Shown here piece by piece: positions 40,089 through 48,744 of a stretch of DNA of 51,699 nt. Source of the stretch: Spirochaetales bacterium (lineage in GTDB: Bacteria > Spirochaetota > Spirochaetia > Sphaerochaetales > Sphaerochaetaceae); contig QJZS01000060.1 in the NCBI GenBank assembly GCA_003247345.1, forward strand, positions 1 to 51,699, read 5' to 3'. The position numbers and the translations under genes were made by a program. Within the stretch, counting starts at the first letter, position 1. Each line of letters opens with the position of its first letter. The notes under the pieces were generated by a model. That model searched no databases. It was given only the letters and a program-made list of their open reading frames with translations, and had not been told where the DNA came from.

Positions 40089-41942
40089 ATGACTAAAAAA
40101 CCTTGGATGAATTGTATTGATAGCAACGTAAGTGCAACATATGTTACTCCTATGTACCCTAAAAAAGGGCAACAAATAACCGTGTCCCTACAAATACCAA
40201 ATGACCCGGATATCCTAGATGTACATTTGGTAAGTTTTCAATTAGGCAGAGAAATGCATATAGGGATGTATTCAGAAACTATTGGGACACGTACGTACCG
40301 CACAGGTTCAATAAAAGTTGTAGATACGTGCGTTTCTTGGTATTTCATCATTGTTGCAGCAGATAGATCCTATACCTACAGCAAAGCAGGACTGAAAGCC
40401 TCTATGCCACCGCTTACTGAATGTTTTTCCTTGCTGAGTGATAAAGAAGAAGTTGAGTGGGTAGAAAATTCCGTCTGCTATCAAATATTTCCCGATCGCT
40501 TTAGAAATGGAGATGAATCGGTTGGTGCACGAGAAGGTGCATATGAATTTGATGGCAATTCAGTAACAATTCACGACTTTGATGAAAAACCACTCTCCTT
40601 TGAAGAAGGCAAATGCCTTGATTTCTTTAATGGAGATTTGAAAGGCATTGAGGATTCCATTCCATATTTTAAACGTTTGGGCATTACGGTGCTGTACCTT
40701 AATCCTATTGGACAGAGCAGAACCACACATCGCTATGATTGTACTGATTTTTTCCATGTGGATGAGAAACTTGGAGGGGATGAAGCCTTCGCCCATCTCT
40801 GCATAGCATTGCATGATGCTGGAATTAAAATAATTATTGATATTTCAATAAACCATACAGGAACTGACCATCCTTGGTATAAGGCTGCCGTAGCAGATAA
40901 AAATTCGGAAGAAGCAAAGTATTATTACATCAATGAAGATGGAAGTGTTGCTTGCTGGGATGATGTACCTACCTTACCGCAACTCAATTATTCCAACCAA
41001 AAGCTCAGAGATATCATGTATCGAAATGATGATTCTGCAATGCAACGTTTCTTGAAAAAGCCGTTCTTACAGGATGGTTGGCGCCTTGATGTAGCAAGTG
41101 AGGTTGGTCGTCGAGGCAAGGACCAGTTCTGTGAAGAGATATGGAGAGAAGTTAGGGCTTCTGTAAAAAAGGTTAATAGAGAAGCGTACATAGTAGGAGA
41201 AGATTGGGTCGATTCTTCACCTTTTTTACAAGGAGACATGTGGGATGGAACGATGAACTATTTAGGGAGCAGTCGTCCGTTACGCAGTTGGTTGGGGGAG
41301 ACTGATAGATTCCTCTCCGAAGGGTGGGGACATACTCCGAAAAAGACACGCCCGTTTACTGGCGATGAATTGGCTGAGGCACTCCAAAGTACCTTAGATG
41401 CAATGCTACCGCAGATGGTCAATATGCAGATGAATTTGTTGGATAGTCATGACACCCCACGTCTGCATGCAAATACTGACATCTTTGATTTTAATTTATA
41501 TGCAGGAATCGTAAAATTGTTGTATGTACTTCCTGGTATGCCCAACGTATTCTATGGTGATGAAATCGCTCTCCCCGGTCCATATGGATCAGTAGAAGAT
41601 TCTCGTTACCCTATGCAATGGGACCAAAGTAAATGGAATATGCAATTTTTCGAGTTATATACTCAACTCGGTTTGTTTCGTGCAAATAACGCTGAAATTT
41701 TGGCAACTGGTTCATATAAAATTCTCATGCATGATGACACATCTCTTTGCTTTATAAGATATAATAAGACACGTGTCGTATTTTGTTTGCTCAGCAAAGA
41801 TGTAAAAGAGAAAACCGTAGTGTTGGACAATACTATGCTTCAAATACAATCTGCAACAGATCCAAGAGTTATAGTAACCACTGAACAAATTGTCGTTACG
41901 CTGAAAGCTAAGGAATCACTACTATTTGTAGGAGTTCGCTAA
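40089..41942 (+). CDS. GH13 glycosidase, neopullulanase/cyclomaltodextrinase-like
   Basis: 617 residues. An N-terminal beta-sandwich (about 1-135) precedes the GH13 barrel. Motifs: ITVLYLNPIGQSRTTHRYDCTDFFHVDEKLGG, IDISINHTG, GWRLDVASEV (nucleophile Asp near 334), YIVGEDW (acid Glu near 371) and LLDSHDTPR. There is no signal peptide, so it acts in the cytoplasm on imported maltodextrins, cyclodextrins or pullulan fragments. Its own promoter region holds a LacI-type operator; the LacI-type gene is divergent. It complements MalQ at 12385. A hairpin follows. Confidence 0.93.
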   Translation: MTKKPWMNCIDSNVSATYVTPMYPKKGQQITVSLQIPNDPDILDVHLVSFQLGREMHIGMYSETIGTRTYRTGSIKVVDTCVSWYFIIVAADRSYTYSKAGLKASMPPLTECFSLLSDKEEVEWVENSVCYQIFPDRFRNGDESVGAREGAYEFDGNSVTIHDFDEKPLSFEEGKCLDFFNGDLKGIEDSIPYFKRLGITVLYLNPIGQSRTTHRYDCTDFFHVDEKLGGDEAFAHLCIALHDAGIKIIIDISINHTGTDHPWYKAAVADKNSEEAKYYYINEDGSVACWDDVPTLPQLNYSNQKLRDIMYRNDDSAMQRFLKKPFLQDGWRLDVASEVGRRGKDQFCEEIWREVRASVKKVNREAYIVGEDWVDSSPFLQGDMWDGTMNYLGSSRPLRSWLGETDRFLSEGWGHTPKKTRPFTGDELAEALQSTLDAMLPQMVNMQMNLLDSHDTPRLHANTDIFDFNLYAGIVKLLYVLPGMPNVFYGDEIALPGPYGSVEDSRYPMQWDQSKWNMQFFELYTQLGLFRANNAEILATGSYKILMHDDTSLCFIRYNKTRVVFCLLSKDVKEKTVVLDNTMLQIQSATDPRVIVTTEQIVVTLKAKESLLFVGVR

Positions 41943-41945
41943 AAT

Positions 41946-41977
41946 AATGCAACAATATTACTAAGTTTTGTTGCATT
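41946..41977 (+). terminator. Hairpin after the GH13 gene
   Basis: AATGCAACAA (41946-41955) pairs perfectly with TTGTTGCATT (41968-41977) around a 12-base loop. The following bases are AAGCTTGCTTTCTTT, a poor T-run. It is probably a 3'-end hairpin or weak terminator. Confidence 0.5.
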
Positions 41978-42041
41978 AAGCTTGCTTTCTTTATGAAAAC
42001 TGTGCATTATATGTTGCCAAACCTCTTAAGGAGCTTACGGC

Positions 42042-43550
42042 ATGGCATACTTGTTTGATGAACCTTCTCGAACCTTTAGTGAATATCTTTTAGTACCTGG
42101 ATATTCTAGCGCAGACTGCATTCCCAAGAATGTATCACTTACGACCCCTTTGGTAAAATACAAAAAAGGTGAGAAGAGTGCTATATCACTACAAATACCT
42201 ATGTGTAGTGCAATTATGCAATCAGTCAGTGGTGAAGAAATGGCCAAAGCCCTTGCACGAGAAGGCGGCATCAGTTTTATCTTTGGATCACAATCAATTG
42301 AAAGCCAGAGTGCAATGATTGCACGTGTCAAATCCTTCAAAGCTGGCTTCGTTCCTTCCGATTCCAATCTCAGTGCCACTCACACGCTACAGGATCTTAT
42401 TGATTTAAGACAAGGCAAGGGTCACTCTACCATTGCGATTACCGACGATGGAACAAATACCGGCACCTTGCTTGGGGTAGTGACTTCCAGAGATTGGAGA
42501 CCCAGCCGAACTTCTCTCGATACTCCTCTTTCTGAGATCATGACACCTTTCAATCAACTGGTATATGCAAAAGAAGGGATTACCCTCAGTGAAGCAAACG
42601 ACATCATTTGGGAGCACAAACTCAACAGTTTGCCAATTGTCGATGATAAAAACAGACTAAAATATTTTGTATTCAGAAAAGACTATGCAAGTCATAAAGA
42701 CAATCCGAATGAATTGCTTGATGCAAAGAAACGCTATCTGGTTGGAGCTGGTATTAACACCAGAGACTATAAAGAGCGTGTTCCTGCCTTGGTAGAAAAT
42801 GGAGCTGATGTCCTTTGTATTGATTCTTCAGAAGGCTTTAGTGAATGGCAGAAAATTACCCTATCCTGGATACGAGAACAATATGGTGATTCTGTAAAAG
42901 TAGGAGCAGGAAATGTCGTCGATGCCGATGGCTTCAATTTCCTTGCCGATAGCGGAGCAGACTTTGTAAAAGTTGGTATCGGTGGTGGTTCGATCTGTAT
43001 CACTAGAGAAACCAAAGGAATTGGACGTGGGCAGGCAACTGCATTGATTGAAGTAGCAAAAGCTCGAGATGAATATTTCAAAAAACATGGTGTATACGTA
43101 CCAATTTGTTCTGATGGCGGAATCGTATTCGATTACCATATGACCCTTGCTTTAGCTATGGGTGCAGATTTCCTCATGTTAGGACGCTACTTTGCTCGTT
43201 TTGATGAAAGCCCAACACAGAAAGTCAATGTGAAAGGCTCATTCATGAAAGAGTATTGGGGTGAAGGTTCTGCAAGAGCAAGAAACTGGCAGCGGTATGA
43301 CCTTGGCGGAGAAGGTAAGCTGAGCTTTGTAGAGGGTGTTGATTCTTACGTTCCTTATGCAGGTCCTCTTAAAGACAACGTACAACTTTCCTTAAGTAAG
43401 ATAAAATCCACCATGTGTAACTGTGGAGCTCTTTCGCTGCCAGAGCTGCAAGAAAAAGCAAAAATAACCGTAGTCAGCTCTACGTCCATCGTGGAAGGTG
43501 GTGCTCATGATGTTATACTAAAGGATTCCAACGATACCCAGAGTAAATAA
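42042..43550 (+). CDS. guaB: IMP dehydrogenase
   Basis: 502-residue enzyme that makes XMP from IMP with NAD, the first step to GMP. The active-site loop cysteine is near residue 319 in [12 protein letters not shown]. Two CBS domains sit at about 100-220 (LQDLIDL...; [22 protein letters not shown]), and [26 protein letters not shown] is the IMP-binding block. It resembles the slightly divergent IMPDH form that opens [21 protein letters not shown] precedes the ATG. A tRNA gene follows in the same direction but has its own promoter. Confidence 0.95.
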   Translation: MAYLFDEPSRTFSEYLLVPGYSSADCIPKNVSLTTPLVKYKKGEKSAISLQIPMCSAIMQSVSGEEMAKALAREGGISFIFGSQSIESQSAMIARVKSFKAGFVPSDSNLSATHTLQDLIDLRQGKGHSTIAITDDGTNTGTLLGVVTSRDWRPSRTSLDTPLSEIMTPFNQLVYAKEGITLSEANDIIWEHKLNSLPIVDDKNRLKYFVFRKDYASHKDNPNELLDAKKRYLVGAGINTRDYKERVPALVENGADVLCIDSSEGFSEWQKITLSWIREQYGDSVKVGAGNVVDADGFNFLADSGADFVKVGIGGGSICITRETKGIGRGQATALIEVAKARDEYFKKHGVYVPICSDGGIVFDYHMTLALAMGADFLMLGRYFARFDESPTQKVNVKGSFMKEYWGEGSARARNWQRYDLGGEGKLSFVEGVDSYVPYAGPLKDNVQLSLSKIKSTMCNCGALSLPELQEKAKITVVSSTSIVEGGAHDVILKDSNDTQSK

Positions 43551-43577
43551 GAAATATCAGGGAATTGGAAAACATGG

Positions 43578-43607
43578 TTGACAGTCTCGTTGGGTTTATG
43601 GTACGTT
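43578..43607 (+). promoter_or_regulatory. Promoter of the tRNA-Val gene
   Basis: TTGACA (43578-43583), 18 bases, TACGTT (43602-43607), then 10 bases to the mature tRNA 5' end. The -10 is weak but the distance is right. Confidence 0.45.
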
Positions 43608-43617
43608 CATCAGCGTC

Positions 43618-43689
43618 GGCCGGATAGCTCAGCGGGAGAGCGGTTGCCTTACACGCAACTGGTCGGGGGTTCAAATCCCTCTCCGGTCA
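43618..43689 (+). tRNA. tRNA-Val (anticodon TAC)
   Basis: A 72-base cloverleaf. The acceptor GGCCGGA pairs with TCCGGTC (one G-T), the D arm is GCTC/GAGC, the anticodon arm GTTGC/GCAAC has loop CTTACAC and anticodon TAC, and the T arm is CGGGGGTTCAAATCCCT. Discriminator A, no encoded CCA. It reads GTA/GTG valine codons. Confidence 0.94.
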
Positions 43690-43719
43690 AAGCACACTCT
43701 TTGTAGTGTGCTTTTTTTT
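43690..43719 (+). terminator. Terminator of the tRNA-Val gene
   Basis: AAGCACACT (43690-43698) and AGTGTGCTT (43705-43713) form a perfect 9-base-pair stem, followed by a run of Ts to 43719. It is a classic rho-independent terminator directly after the tRNA. Confidence 0.92.
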
Positions 43720-43770
43720 GGTTGCTCAGATACCTTTGAGCCAGTATATTGAAGGTGCTATGAGGTTTTT

Positions 43771-44589
43771 ATGCAACTTTCTTATTTAATTTGGTACTTT
43801 TTGTCGTACGCAATTTTGGGCTATTTCATTGAAGTGCTCTATTGTTCCATAGGGCAACATCATCTTGTAAATCGTGGTTTCTTACATGGACCTTATCTCC
43901 CCATCTATGGTTTTGGAGCTTTGTTGGTTGTTTTTGTATTTACTGCATATTCGGATGATCCCGGGACGTTGTTTTTAGTGGCCTTTTTCGGAACAAGTGT
44001 GCTGGAATATATAACCAGCTATCTTTTAGAAAATCTGTTCCATGTTCGACTCTGGGACTATTCCACCTATCCCTTTAATCTTCGGGGAAGGGTATGTCTT
44101 CTGAATTCGACGTTATTCGGTCTACTTTCAGTTTTTGTGGTGTATTTAGTACATCCACTGGTTTCTCATTTGCTTATGGCTATAAATACTACAGTTATTG
44201 ATTTTGGAGCAAAAGCTATCATTCTTATTCTTAGTGTCGATGCCACTAGTTCAGTGTTGAAAATGCATGCATTCCAAAAACAAATCTCAGAGTTCAGAAC
44301 AAAACGAAAAGAACTCGAACATCGTATGCATGTATTGTACGAATATACTGAAAACAAAGCGCTTGAAGGAATACGTGTAAAGTTAGATACTGAGCTGGAA
44401 GAATTGAAAATGCGTTTGAATAGGTCTGCAAAACGTATGCTGGATATTTGGCCTTCTCTTACGAGCGCCAATGAAGAAAGAAGATTGTTGTTGGAGAGTT
44501 TGAGACAAACCATCAGTGAAAATCGTCTGAAAGCAAGAATAGAGAAATTACGAAAGAAGAAAGAGGACACAGATGAGTCTAAAAACTAA
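43771..44589 (+). CDS. CmpB-family membrane protein (putative ABC transporter type IV, PF06541-like)
   Basis: 272 residues. The first 165 hold about five membrane helices and the family block FLSYAILGYFIEVLYCSI...NRGFLHGPYLPIYGFGAL, with SVLEYITSYLLENLFHVRLWDYS and FNLRGRVCLLNSTLFG. The last 100 residues (from FQKQISEFRTKRKELEHRM) are a charged coiled-coil, longer than usual. Despite the family's name, no ATPase is nearby and transport is unproven. GAGG precedes the ATG. The stop overlaps the start of yggS by 17 bases, so the two are translationally coupled. Confidence 0.85.
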   Translation: MQLSYLIWYFLSYAILGYFIEVLYCSIGQHHLVNRGFLHGPYLPIYGFGALLVVFVFTAYSDDPGTLFLVAFFGTSVLEYITSYLLENLFHVRLWDYSTYPFNLRGRVCLLNSTLFGLLSVFVVYLVHPLVSHLLMAINTTVIDFGAKAIILILSVDATSSVLKMHAFQKQISEFRTKRKELEHRMHVLYEYTENKALEGIRVKLDTELEELKMRLNRSAKRMLDIWPSLTSANEERRLLLESLRQTISENRLKARIEKLRKKKEDTDESKN

Positions 44590-45253
44590 TTATGAAGAGG
44601 TTTTAGCTTCATTACAGGAAGCATCTCTTAGAGCTGGAAGAAAACCACAAGAGATTCAACTTATGGCTGTGAGTAAAACCCATCCTTTTTCCGACATGCT
44701 TGCAATCCATGAATTTGGACAAAATCTATTTGGTGAAAACCGAGTTCAGGAAGTTCAGCAAAAGGTTCCTCAACCACGAATAGATGCAATGGATTTACAT
44801 CTGATCGGTCATTTACAATCGAATAAGGCTAAAAAGGCGATACAGCTGTTTAACGGAATAGATAGTGTTGATTCATTAAAACTTGCTGAGAAGCTTGAAC
44901 AAAATCTTGAGAGACCATTCCCAATTCTCCTTGAGCTTAAAACAGCCAAAGAAGAAACGAAGAGTGGATTTGAAAACGAAAAAGAATTGTTCGAAGCTGT
45001 TGAAGCTATCCTTGGTTGGAAATATCTGAAAATAAAAGGGTTGATGACCATTGGACCCCTTGAGGGCGATGAAAGAGAAGTAAGAGGAGCCTTTAGTTCC
45101 TTACGTGGTGTTCTAGAACGAATGAACACTACCTTTTCTATTCCTGATTGCAATACACTAAGCATGGGCATGAGCACTGACTATGCATGGGCTATAGAAG
45201 AAGGATCAACTGTGGTGAGGATCGGAACAAAGCTCTTTGGTAAGAGAGGGTAG
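44573..45253 (+). CDS. PLP homeostasis protein (YggS/PLPBP family)
   Basis: 226-residue single-barrel PLP-binding protein. The PLP lysine is Lys35 in QLMAVSKTHP. HLIGHLQSNKAKKAI, the LLELKTAKEETKSGF strand, IKGLMTIGPLEGD and SMGMSTDYAWAIEEGSTVVRIG are family hallmarks. It buffers and delivers PLP rather than catalysing a reaction. It overlaps the end of the CmpB-like gene and is followed within two bases by a small membrane-protein gene and then a pseudouridine synthase. Confidence 0.95.
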   Translation: MSLKTNYEEVLASLQEASLRAGRKPQEIQLMAVSKTHPFSDMLAIHEFGQNLFGENRVQEVQQKVPQPRIDAMDLHLIGHLQSNKAKKAIQLFNGIDSVDSLKLAEKLEQNLERPFPILLELKTAKEETKSGFENEKELFEAVEAILGWKYLKIKGLMTIGPLEGDEREVRGAFSSLRGVLERMNTTFSIPDCNTLSMGMSTDYAWAIEEGSTVVRIGTKLFGKRG

Positions 45254-45254
45254 T

Positions 45255-45584
45255 ATGCGCAATATTGCAATGCTGCTAATCTTACTTCTACTCATCCCGT
45301 CTCTTGCTTTTGCTGATCAACTCAAGGATTATGAGCCGTATCAACCTGATGAATTTCCCATTTGGAGTTATGAAATAAGAAGAGCAGAGACGTTGTTTTT
45401 TGGCTCCATGGTAATTACCTTGCCCGTTGCGGCTGTTCTTTACCAAGTGGCACAAAATACAAATATCATCAGTGCGCCCTCCGATGATTTACAAGGGTTC
45501 CTTGTCCAAGCTGGAATTGCCGCATCGTTTTCTCTAGGGATCAGTGTAGCCGATTATATCATCGGACAGTTCGGGGATAATTAA
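45255..45584 (+). CDS. Small exported/membrane protein of unknown function
   Basis: 109 residues beginning MRNIAMLLILLLLIPSLAFA, a good signal peptide with cleavage after about residue 20. A short acidic, aromatic stretch (DYEPYQPDEFPIWSYEIRRAETLFFG) leads to two membrane helices (about 52-72 and 85-105). No family recognised. GAGAGGG precedes the ATG, one base after the yggS stop, and the next gene starts one base after its stop. It is embedded in a four-gene operon and is probably an envelope protein. Confidence 0.8.
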   Translation: MRNIAMLLILLLLIPSLAFADQLKDYEPYQPDEFPIWSYEIRRAETLFFGSMVITLPVAAVLYQVAQNTNIISAPSDDLQGFLVQAGIAASFSLGISVADYIIGQFGDN

Positions 45585-45585
45585 G

Positions 45586-46554
45586 ATGGCTATTAGAGTC
45601 GGAAAGATTGAACTTGTGGTGGAACCAGAAACACAAGCTATACGATTGGATTCGTATGTAGGATCCCATACCCAAGATATTTCCCGTTCTACGTTGAGTG
45701 ACAAAGATACAATTATCGTTTTGAACGGTAAAACGGTGAAAAAAAGCAAACTTGTCAAAGCTGGTGACACTATCCAAGTAACCTACAGCCAAGAAGTCTT
45801 TGAAGGTATTATACCTCAAAATATTGCGCTTACCGTCCTCTATGAAGATGAAGATTTACTCATCATTAACAAAGAACAGGGAATGGTCGTACACCCGGCA
45901 AACGGGAATTATGAAGGGACATTGGTTAACGCGCTTGCCTATCGCTATGGACAAGCCTTCTGCGATGAAATGGGTGAGGACGACGATGAAGAAACAGTCA
46001 ATACAAGCCTAAGACCTGGTATTGTGCATAGATTGGATAAAGATACCAGTGGAGTCCTCGTTGTTGCACGGAATCGATTCAGCCATCGCAATCTGTCAGA
46101 ACAATTCAAAGAAAGAAGTACCACTAAAATATATATTGCCTTGGCAAAGGGAACGTTTAAAGAGAAAATTGGGCTAATAGAAAAACATTTGAAGCGTGAC
46201 CCAAAAGATAGGAAAAAATTTACTACGTGTTCTGATGATGAAGGGCGAAATGCCAAAACAGCTTATCAAGTCTTACGTCAATATAAGGGATTTGCCTTAC
46301 TGAGAATAACATTGTTCACCGGCAGAACACATCAAATACGTGTCCACCTTAAGGATGCAGGACATCCATTGGTAGGAGATCCTATCTATGGAAAACAAGA
46401 GAATGTGAGTTTGATGTTACATGCCTTATCATTGCAAGTTACCCAACCAAGCACAGGAGAAGCGATTCATTGTACTGCCCCAATGCCTGAGCGATTCCTC
46501 TCGTATATGAAAGCTACTCGTCATCCCGCCAATTCTGGCGCTCGGTCTCGATAG
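45586..46554 (+). CDS. RluA-family 23S rRNA pseudouridine synthase
   Basis: 322 residues. An N-terminal S4 RNA-binding domain (about 18-70, LDSYVGSHTQDISRSTLSDKDTIIVLNGK) precedes the RluA catalytic domain, with catalytic Asp151 in PGIVHRLDKDTSGVLVVAR. GRTHQIRVHL and GHPLVGDPIYG complete the fold. S4 plus RluA is the RluD/RluC layout, so the likely target is 23S rRNA; exact positions cannot be told. It is the last gene of the operon and overlaps the converging MBL gene by 41 bases. Confidence 0.93.
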   Translation: MAIRVGKIELVVEPETQAIRLDSYVGSHTQDISRSTLSDKDTIIVLNGKTVKKSKLVKAGDTIQVTYSQEVFEGIIPQNIALTVLYEDEDLLIINKEQGMVVHPANGNYEGTLVNALAYRYGQAFCDEMGEDDDEETVNTSLRPGIVHRLDKDTSGVLVVARNRFSHRNLSEQFKERSTTKIYIALAKGTFKEKIGLIEKHLKRDPKDRKKFTTCSDDEGRNAKTAYQVLRQYKGFALLRITLFTGRTHQIRVHLKDAGHPLVGDPIYGKQENVSLMLHALSLQVTQPSTGEAIHCTAPMPERFLSYMKATRHPANSGARSR

Positions 46555-47122
46555 TTCCCAACTGCAACAGGTCGTGGTTGAACATTCTTTCGATTCTTAA
46601 TTTACTGGCAGTTCCGTGACCGGGAAATATGAGAATATTCTCATCAAGGGTCATCAATTTCTGACCAATTGAAGTAATAAGCAGCGCCTGCTCTCGATAT
46701 CCTGGTGTGCTGCCGATTCGGCCGCACATAAGCGTATCGCCAGTAAATAAGGCATGATCAATAAGGAAAACAAGACTATCGAGGCTATGGCCTGGTACAT
46801 GTATGATTTCTATATCAAGACCGCAAATCTTTAAGATTTCATGATCTTCCAAACCATGATAATTAAATTCATAGTTGCTGAATGCCGATGCATATACTTC
46901 AACATCATAGATTTTTCGTAAGGTTTTCAATCCTTCGGTATGAGAGGCATGCCTATGAGTCAAAAGTACATGTTTAAGTTTATAGCCATTTGCCTCTATG
47001 AGGTTAATCAATTCAAGATCGACATGGCCTGGATCGATAAGCAGAGCTTCAGATTTTGCCTGTGAGGAAACCAGATAGGTATTGCAGAACCCAATGACAG
47101 AGAAATGCTGATAAATGTTCAA
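46514..47122 (-). CDS. Metallo-beta-lactamase-fold hydrolase, glyoxalase II-like, with altered metal motif
   Basis: 202 residues of the MBL fold, in the small glyoxalase II-like group. Metal ligands are His56 and His58 and then His61 in LLTHRHASHTEG, His in HVPGHSLDS, Asp in LFTGDTLMCG and His in FPGHG. The usual motif is His-x-His-x-Asp-His; here the Asp is Ser60, which would weaken the second metal site. Substrate unknown. The start overlaps the pentapeptide-repeat gene stop (ATGA), so the two are coupled. Confidence 0.9.
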   Translation of the reverse strand: MNIYQHFSVIGFCNTYLVSSQAKSEALLIDPGHVDLELINLIEANGYKLKHVLLTHRHASHTEGLKTLRKIYDVEVYASAFSNYEFNYHGLEDHEILKICGLDIEIIHVPGHSLDSLVFLIDHALFTGDTLMCGRIGSTPGYREQALLITSIGQKLMTLDENILIFPGHGTASKLRIERMFNHDLLQLGTIETERQNWRDDE

Positions 47123-47697
47123 TGTCGGGCCTCCTCATAGTTTGAATATCTGAAGGAGACCCTTCTTTGATCAGTATAGACAAAGTCAGATTTTTTTAAG
47201 TTACAGTCCTCGAAATCCGTATCTCTGAGAAAACTTGAATTAAAAGTGGAAAAGTAGAGGTCACAATCACTGAAATTGCATCGATATGTATCAATACCGC
47301 TGAAATTAGTATGTACGATCATGGATCCGGAAAAATCACAATCAAGCATTTTGCTGCCGGAAAAAACAGTGTAACGTGATACTATTCCATTGAATTTACA
47401 GCGTTCAAACAAACAGAAGTCAAAAAAACAGTTAATCAATGTCGATTGGGAAAAATCGATATCCCGAAAGGTACACCACGCCATATTTGAGGCAGAAATT
47501 GTTTTTTTAGGGATGATTAAATTCTCAAATTCACTACCGGTGAGTGAATAATCGGTGATATCTTTTTCACTTGTAAGCAACTTGATGCAATCTTGTTGCA
47601 ATTGTTCCTGATTGGGACTATGTCTAAAACAAAAATCACCTTGTTCGCAAACATAGGTATGACAACCAGGGTGTGTACACGTTTTAAAATTAAACAT
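47119..47697 (-). CDS. Pentapeptide-repeat protein with Cys/His-rich N-terminus
   Basis: 192 residues. From about 55 to the end runs a right-handed pentapeptide-repeat coil with Phe or Leu every fifth position (FRDIDFSQSTLINCFFDFCLFERCKF...). The first 30 residues hold CTHPGCHTYVCEQGDFCFRH, four Cys and three His that look like a small zinc-binding knuckle. The combination is unusual. The ATG at 47697 with AGG upstream is preferred to a TTG at 47712. It is divergent from rsgA and coupled to the MBL gene. Function unknown; some pentapeptide proteins mimic DNA to protect gyrase. Confidence 0.85.
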   Translation of the reverse strand: MFNFKTCTHPGCHTYVCEQGDFCFRHSPNQEQLQQDCIKLLTSEKDITDYSLTGSEFENLIIPKKTISASNMAWCTFRDIDFSQSTLINCFFDFCLFERCKFNGIVSRYTVFSGSKMLDCDFSGSMIVHTNFSGIDTYRCNFSDCDLYFSTFNSSFLRDTDFEDCNLKKSDFVYTDQRRVSFRYSNYEEARH

Positions 47698-47775
47698 ACC
47701 TAACAGTATCAAATACGTTCAGGTTGTCAAGAGCTTGTTTTGCAGATACAGTACTCACTGGGAGTAATACTATTG

Positions 47776-48744
47776 ATGGAAACGGGTTTGGTTACCAGAG
47801 GAATCAACAATATCTATACGGTAGAAGCAGAGGGCAAAAGCTTTTTATGCAGAATAAAAGGCAAACAGTTGCTTTCGGTCACAGATGAGTACAATCCATT
47901 GGCCGTAGGTGATTTAGTCGCGTTTAACGCCATAAATGAGCGTGAAGGGTTAATCACAGAACGGCTTGAAAGAAAGAACAGCTTCCAGCGTTGGAATGTA
48001 AAAAAAGGGTTAAACCAAACAGTAGTTGCAAACATGGATTTGATTATTTGTGTTACTAGTGTTGAAAGCCCTCCTTTTAGACCAAGATTTATTGACCGTG
48101 TCATTGCATGTTCTCAAAATGTTGATGTGATGATTGTATTGAATAAGAGTGATATTTTGCTCACAGAAGATGAACATGAGCGTTTTTCCCTGTTTGGCAA
48201 GCTAGGATATAAAACACTGGCTGTTAGTGCAAAAACTGGTGAGAATATGGATGAGCTGGAAAAAATACTTGCTAACAAGAAAGTAGCGTTTGTCGGGCAG
48301 AGTGGGGTTGGAAAATCTACCTTGATAAATAGGTTATTGGGAAGTGAGCAAAAGACCGGTGATATCTCTGAAAAATACAATAGAGGTAAACATACGACCA
48401 ACCATGCAATACTCATTCATGGAAAGCATTTTGATATTGCTGATACCCCTGGTGTTCGTGAGTTCTTGGTTCCCCATAACGATGCACATCAATTGGAGCA
48501 CGCCTTTCCAGAATTTGCAGAATTTTCTCATGAATGCTCCTATGAAGGTTGTTTGCATCAAGATGAACCTGGATGCAAAGTAAAAGATGCTGTTGAGAAG
48601 GACCTCATTCATTTTGACAGATATGAGAGTTATCTTAGAATGATCGCATCTTTGGATGAGAAGAAACCCGAATGGATGGGAAAGAATGACCGTTCCAAAT
48701 CCTGGGTAAAACGAATGGATAGAGATGAATCAGAAGAGTATTGA
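47776..48744 (+). CDS. rsgA: Small ribosomal subunit biogenesis GTPase
   Basis: 322-residue circularly permuted GTPase. An OB-fold N-terminus (about 1-70), then G4 (LNKSD), G1/P-loop GQSGVGKST, G3 DTPG, and the C-terminal zinc knuckle (CSYEGCLHQDEPGC). It helps mature the 30S subunit. The ATG at 47776 is chosen; GGGAG lies 11 bases upstream, and the TTG three bases earlier is an alternative. The end overlaps mutS2 by 20 bases. Confidence 0.95.
   Translation: METGLVTRGINNIYTVEAEGKSFLCRIKGKQLLSVTDEYNPLAVGDLVAFNAINEREGLITERLERKNSFQRWNVKKGLNQTVVANMDLIICVTSVESPPFRPRFIDRVIACSQNVDVMIVLNKSDILLTEDEHERFSLFGKLGYKTLAVSAKTGENMDELEKILANKKVAFVGQSGVGKSTLINRLLGSEQKTGDISEKYNRGKHTTNHAILIHGKHFDIADTPGVREFLVPHNDAHQLEHAFPEFAEFSHECSYEGCLHQDEPGCKVKDAVEKDLIHFDRYESYLRMIASLDEKKPEWMGKNDRSKSWVKRMDRDESEEY

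Noticed and set aside
42035..42379. 114-codon leftward frame inside guaB
   Set aside because: Antisense shadow of a strongly conserved gene; composition mirrors guaB codons.
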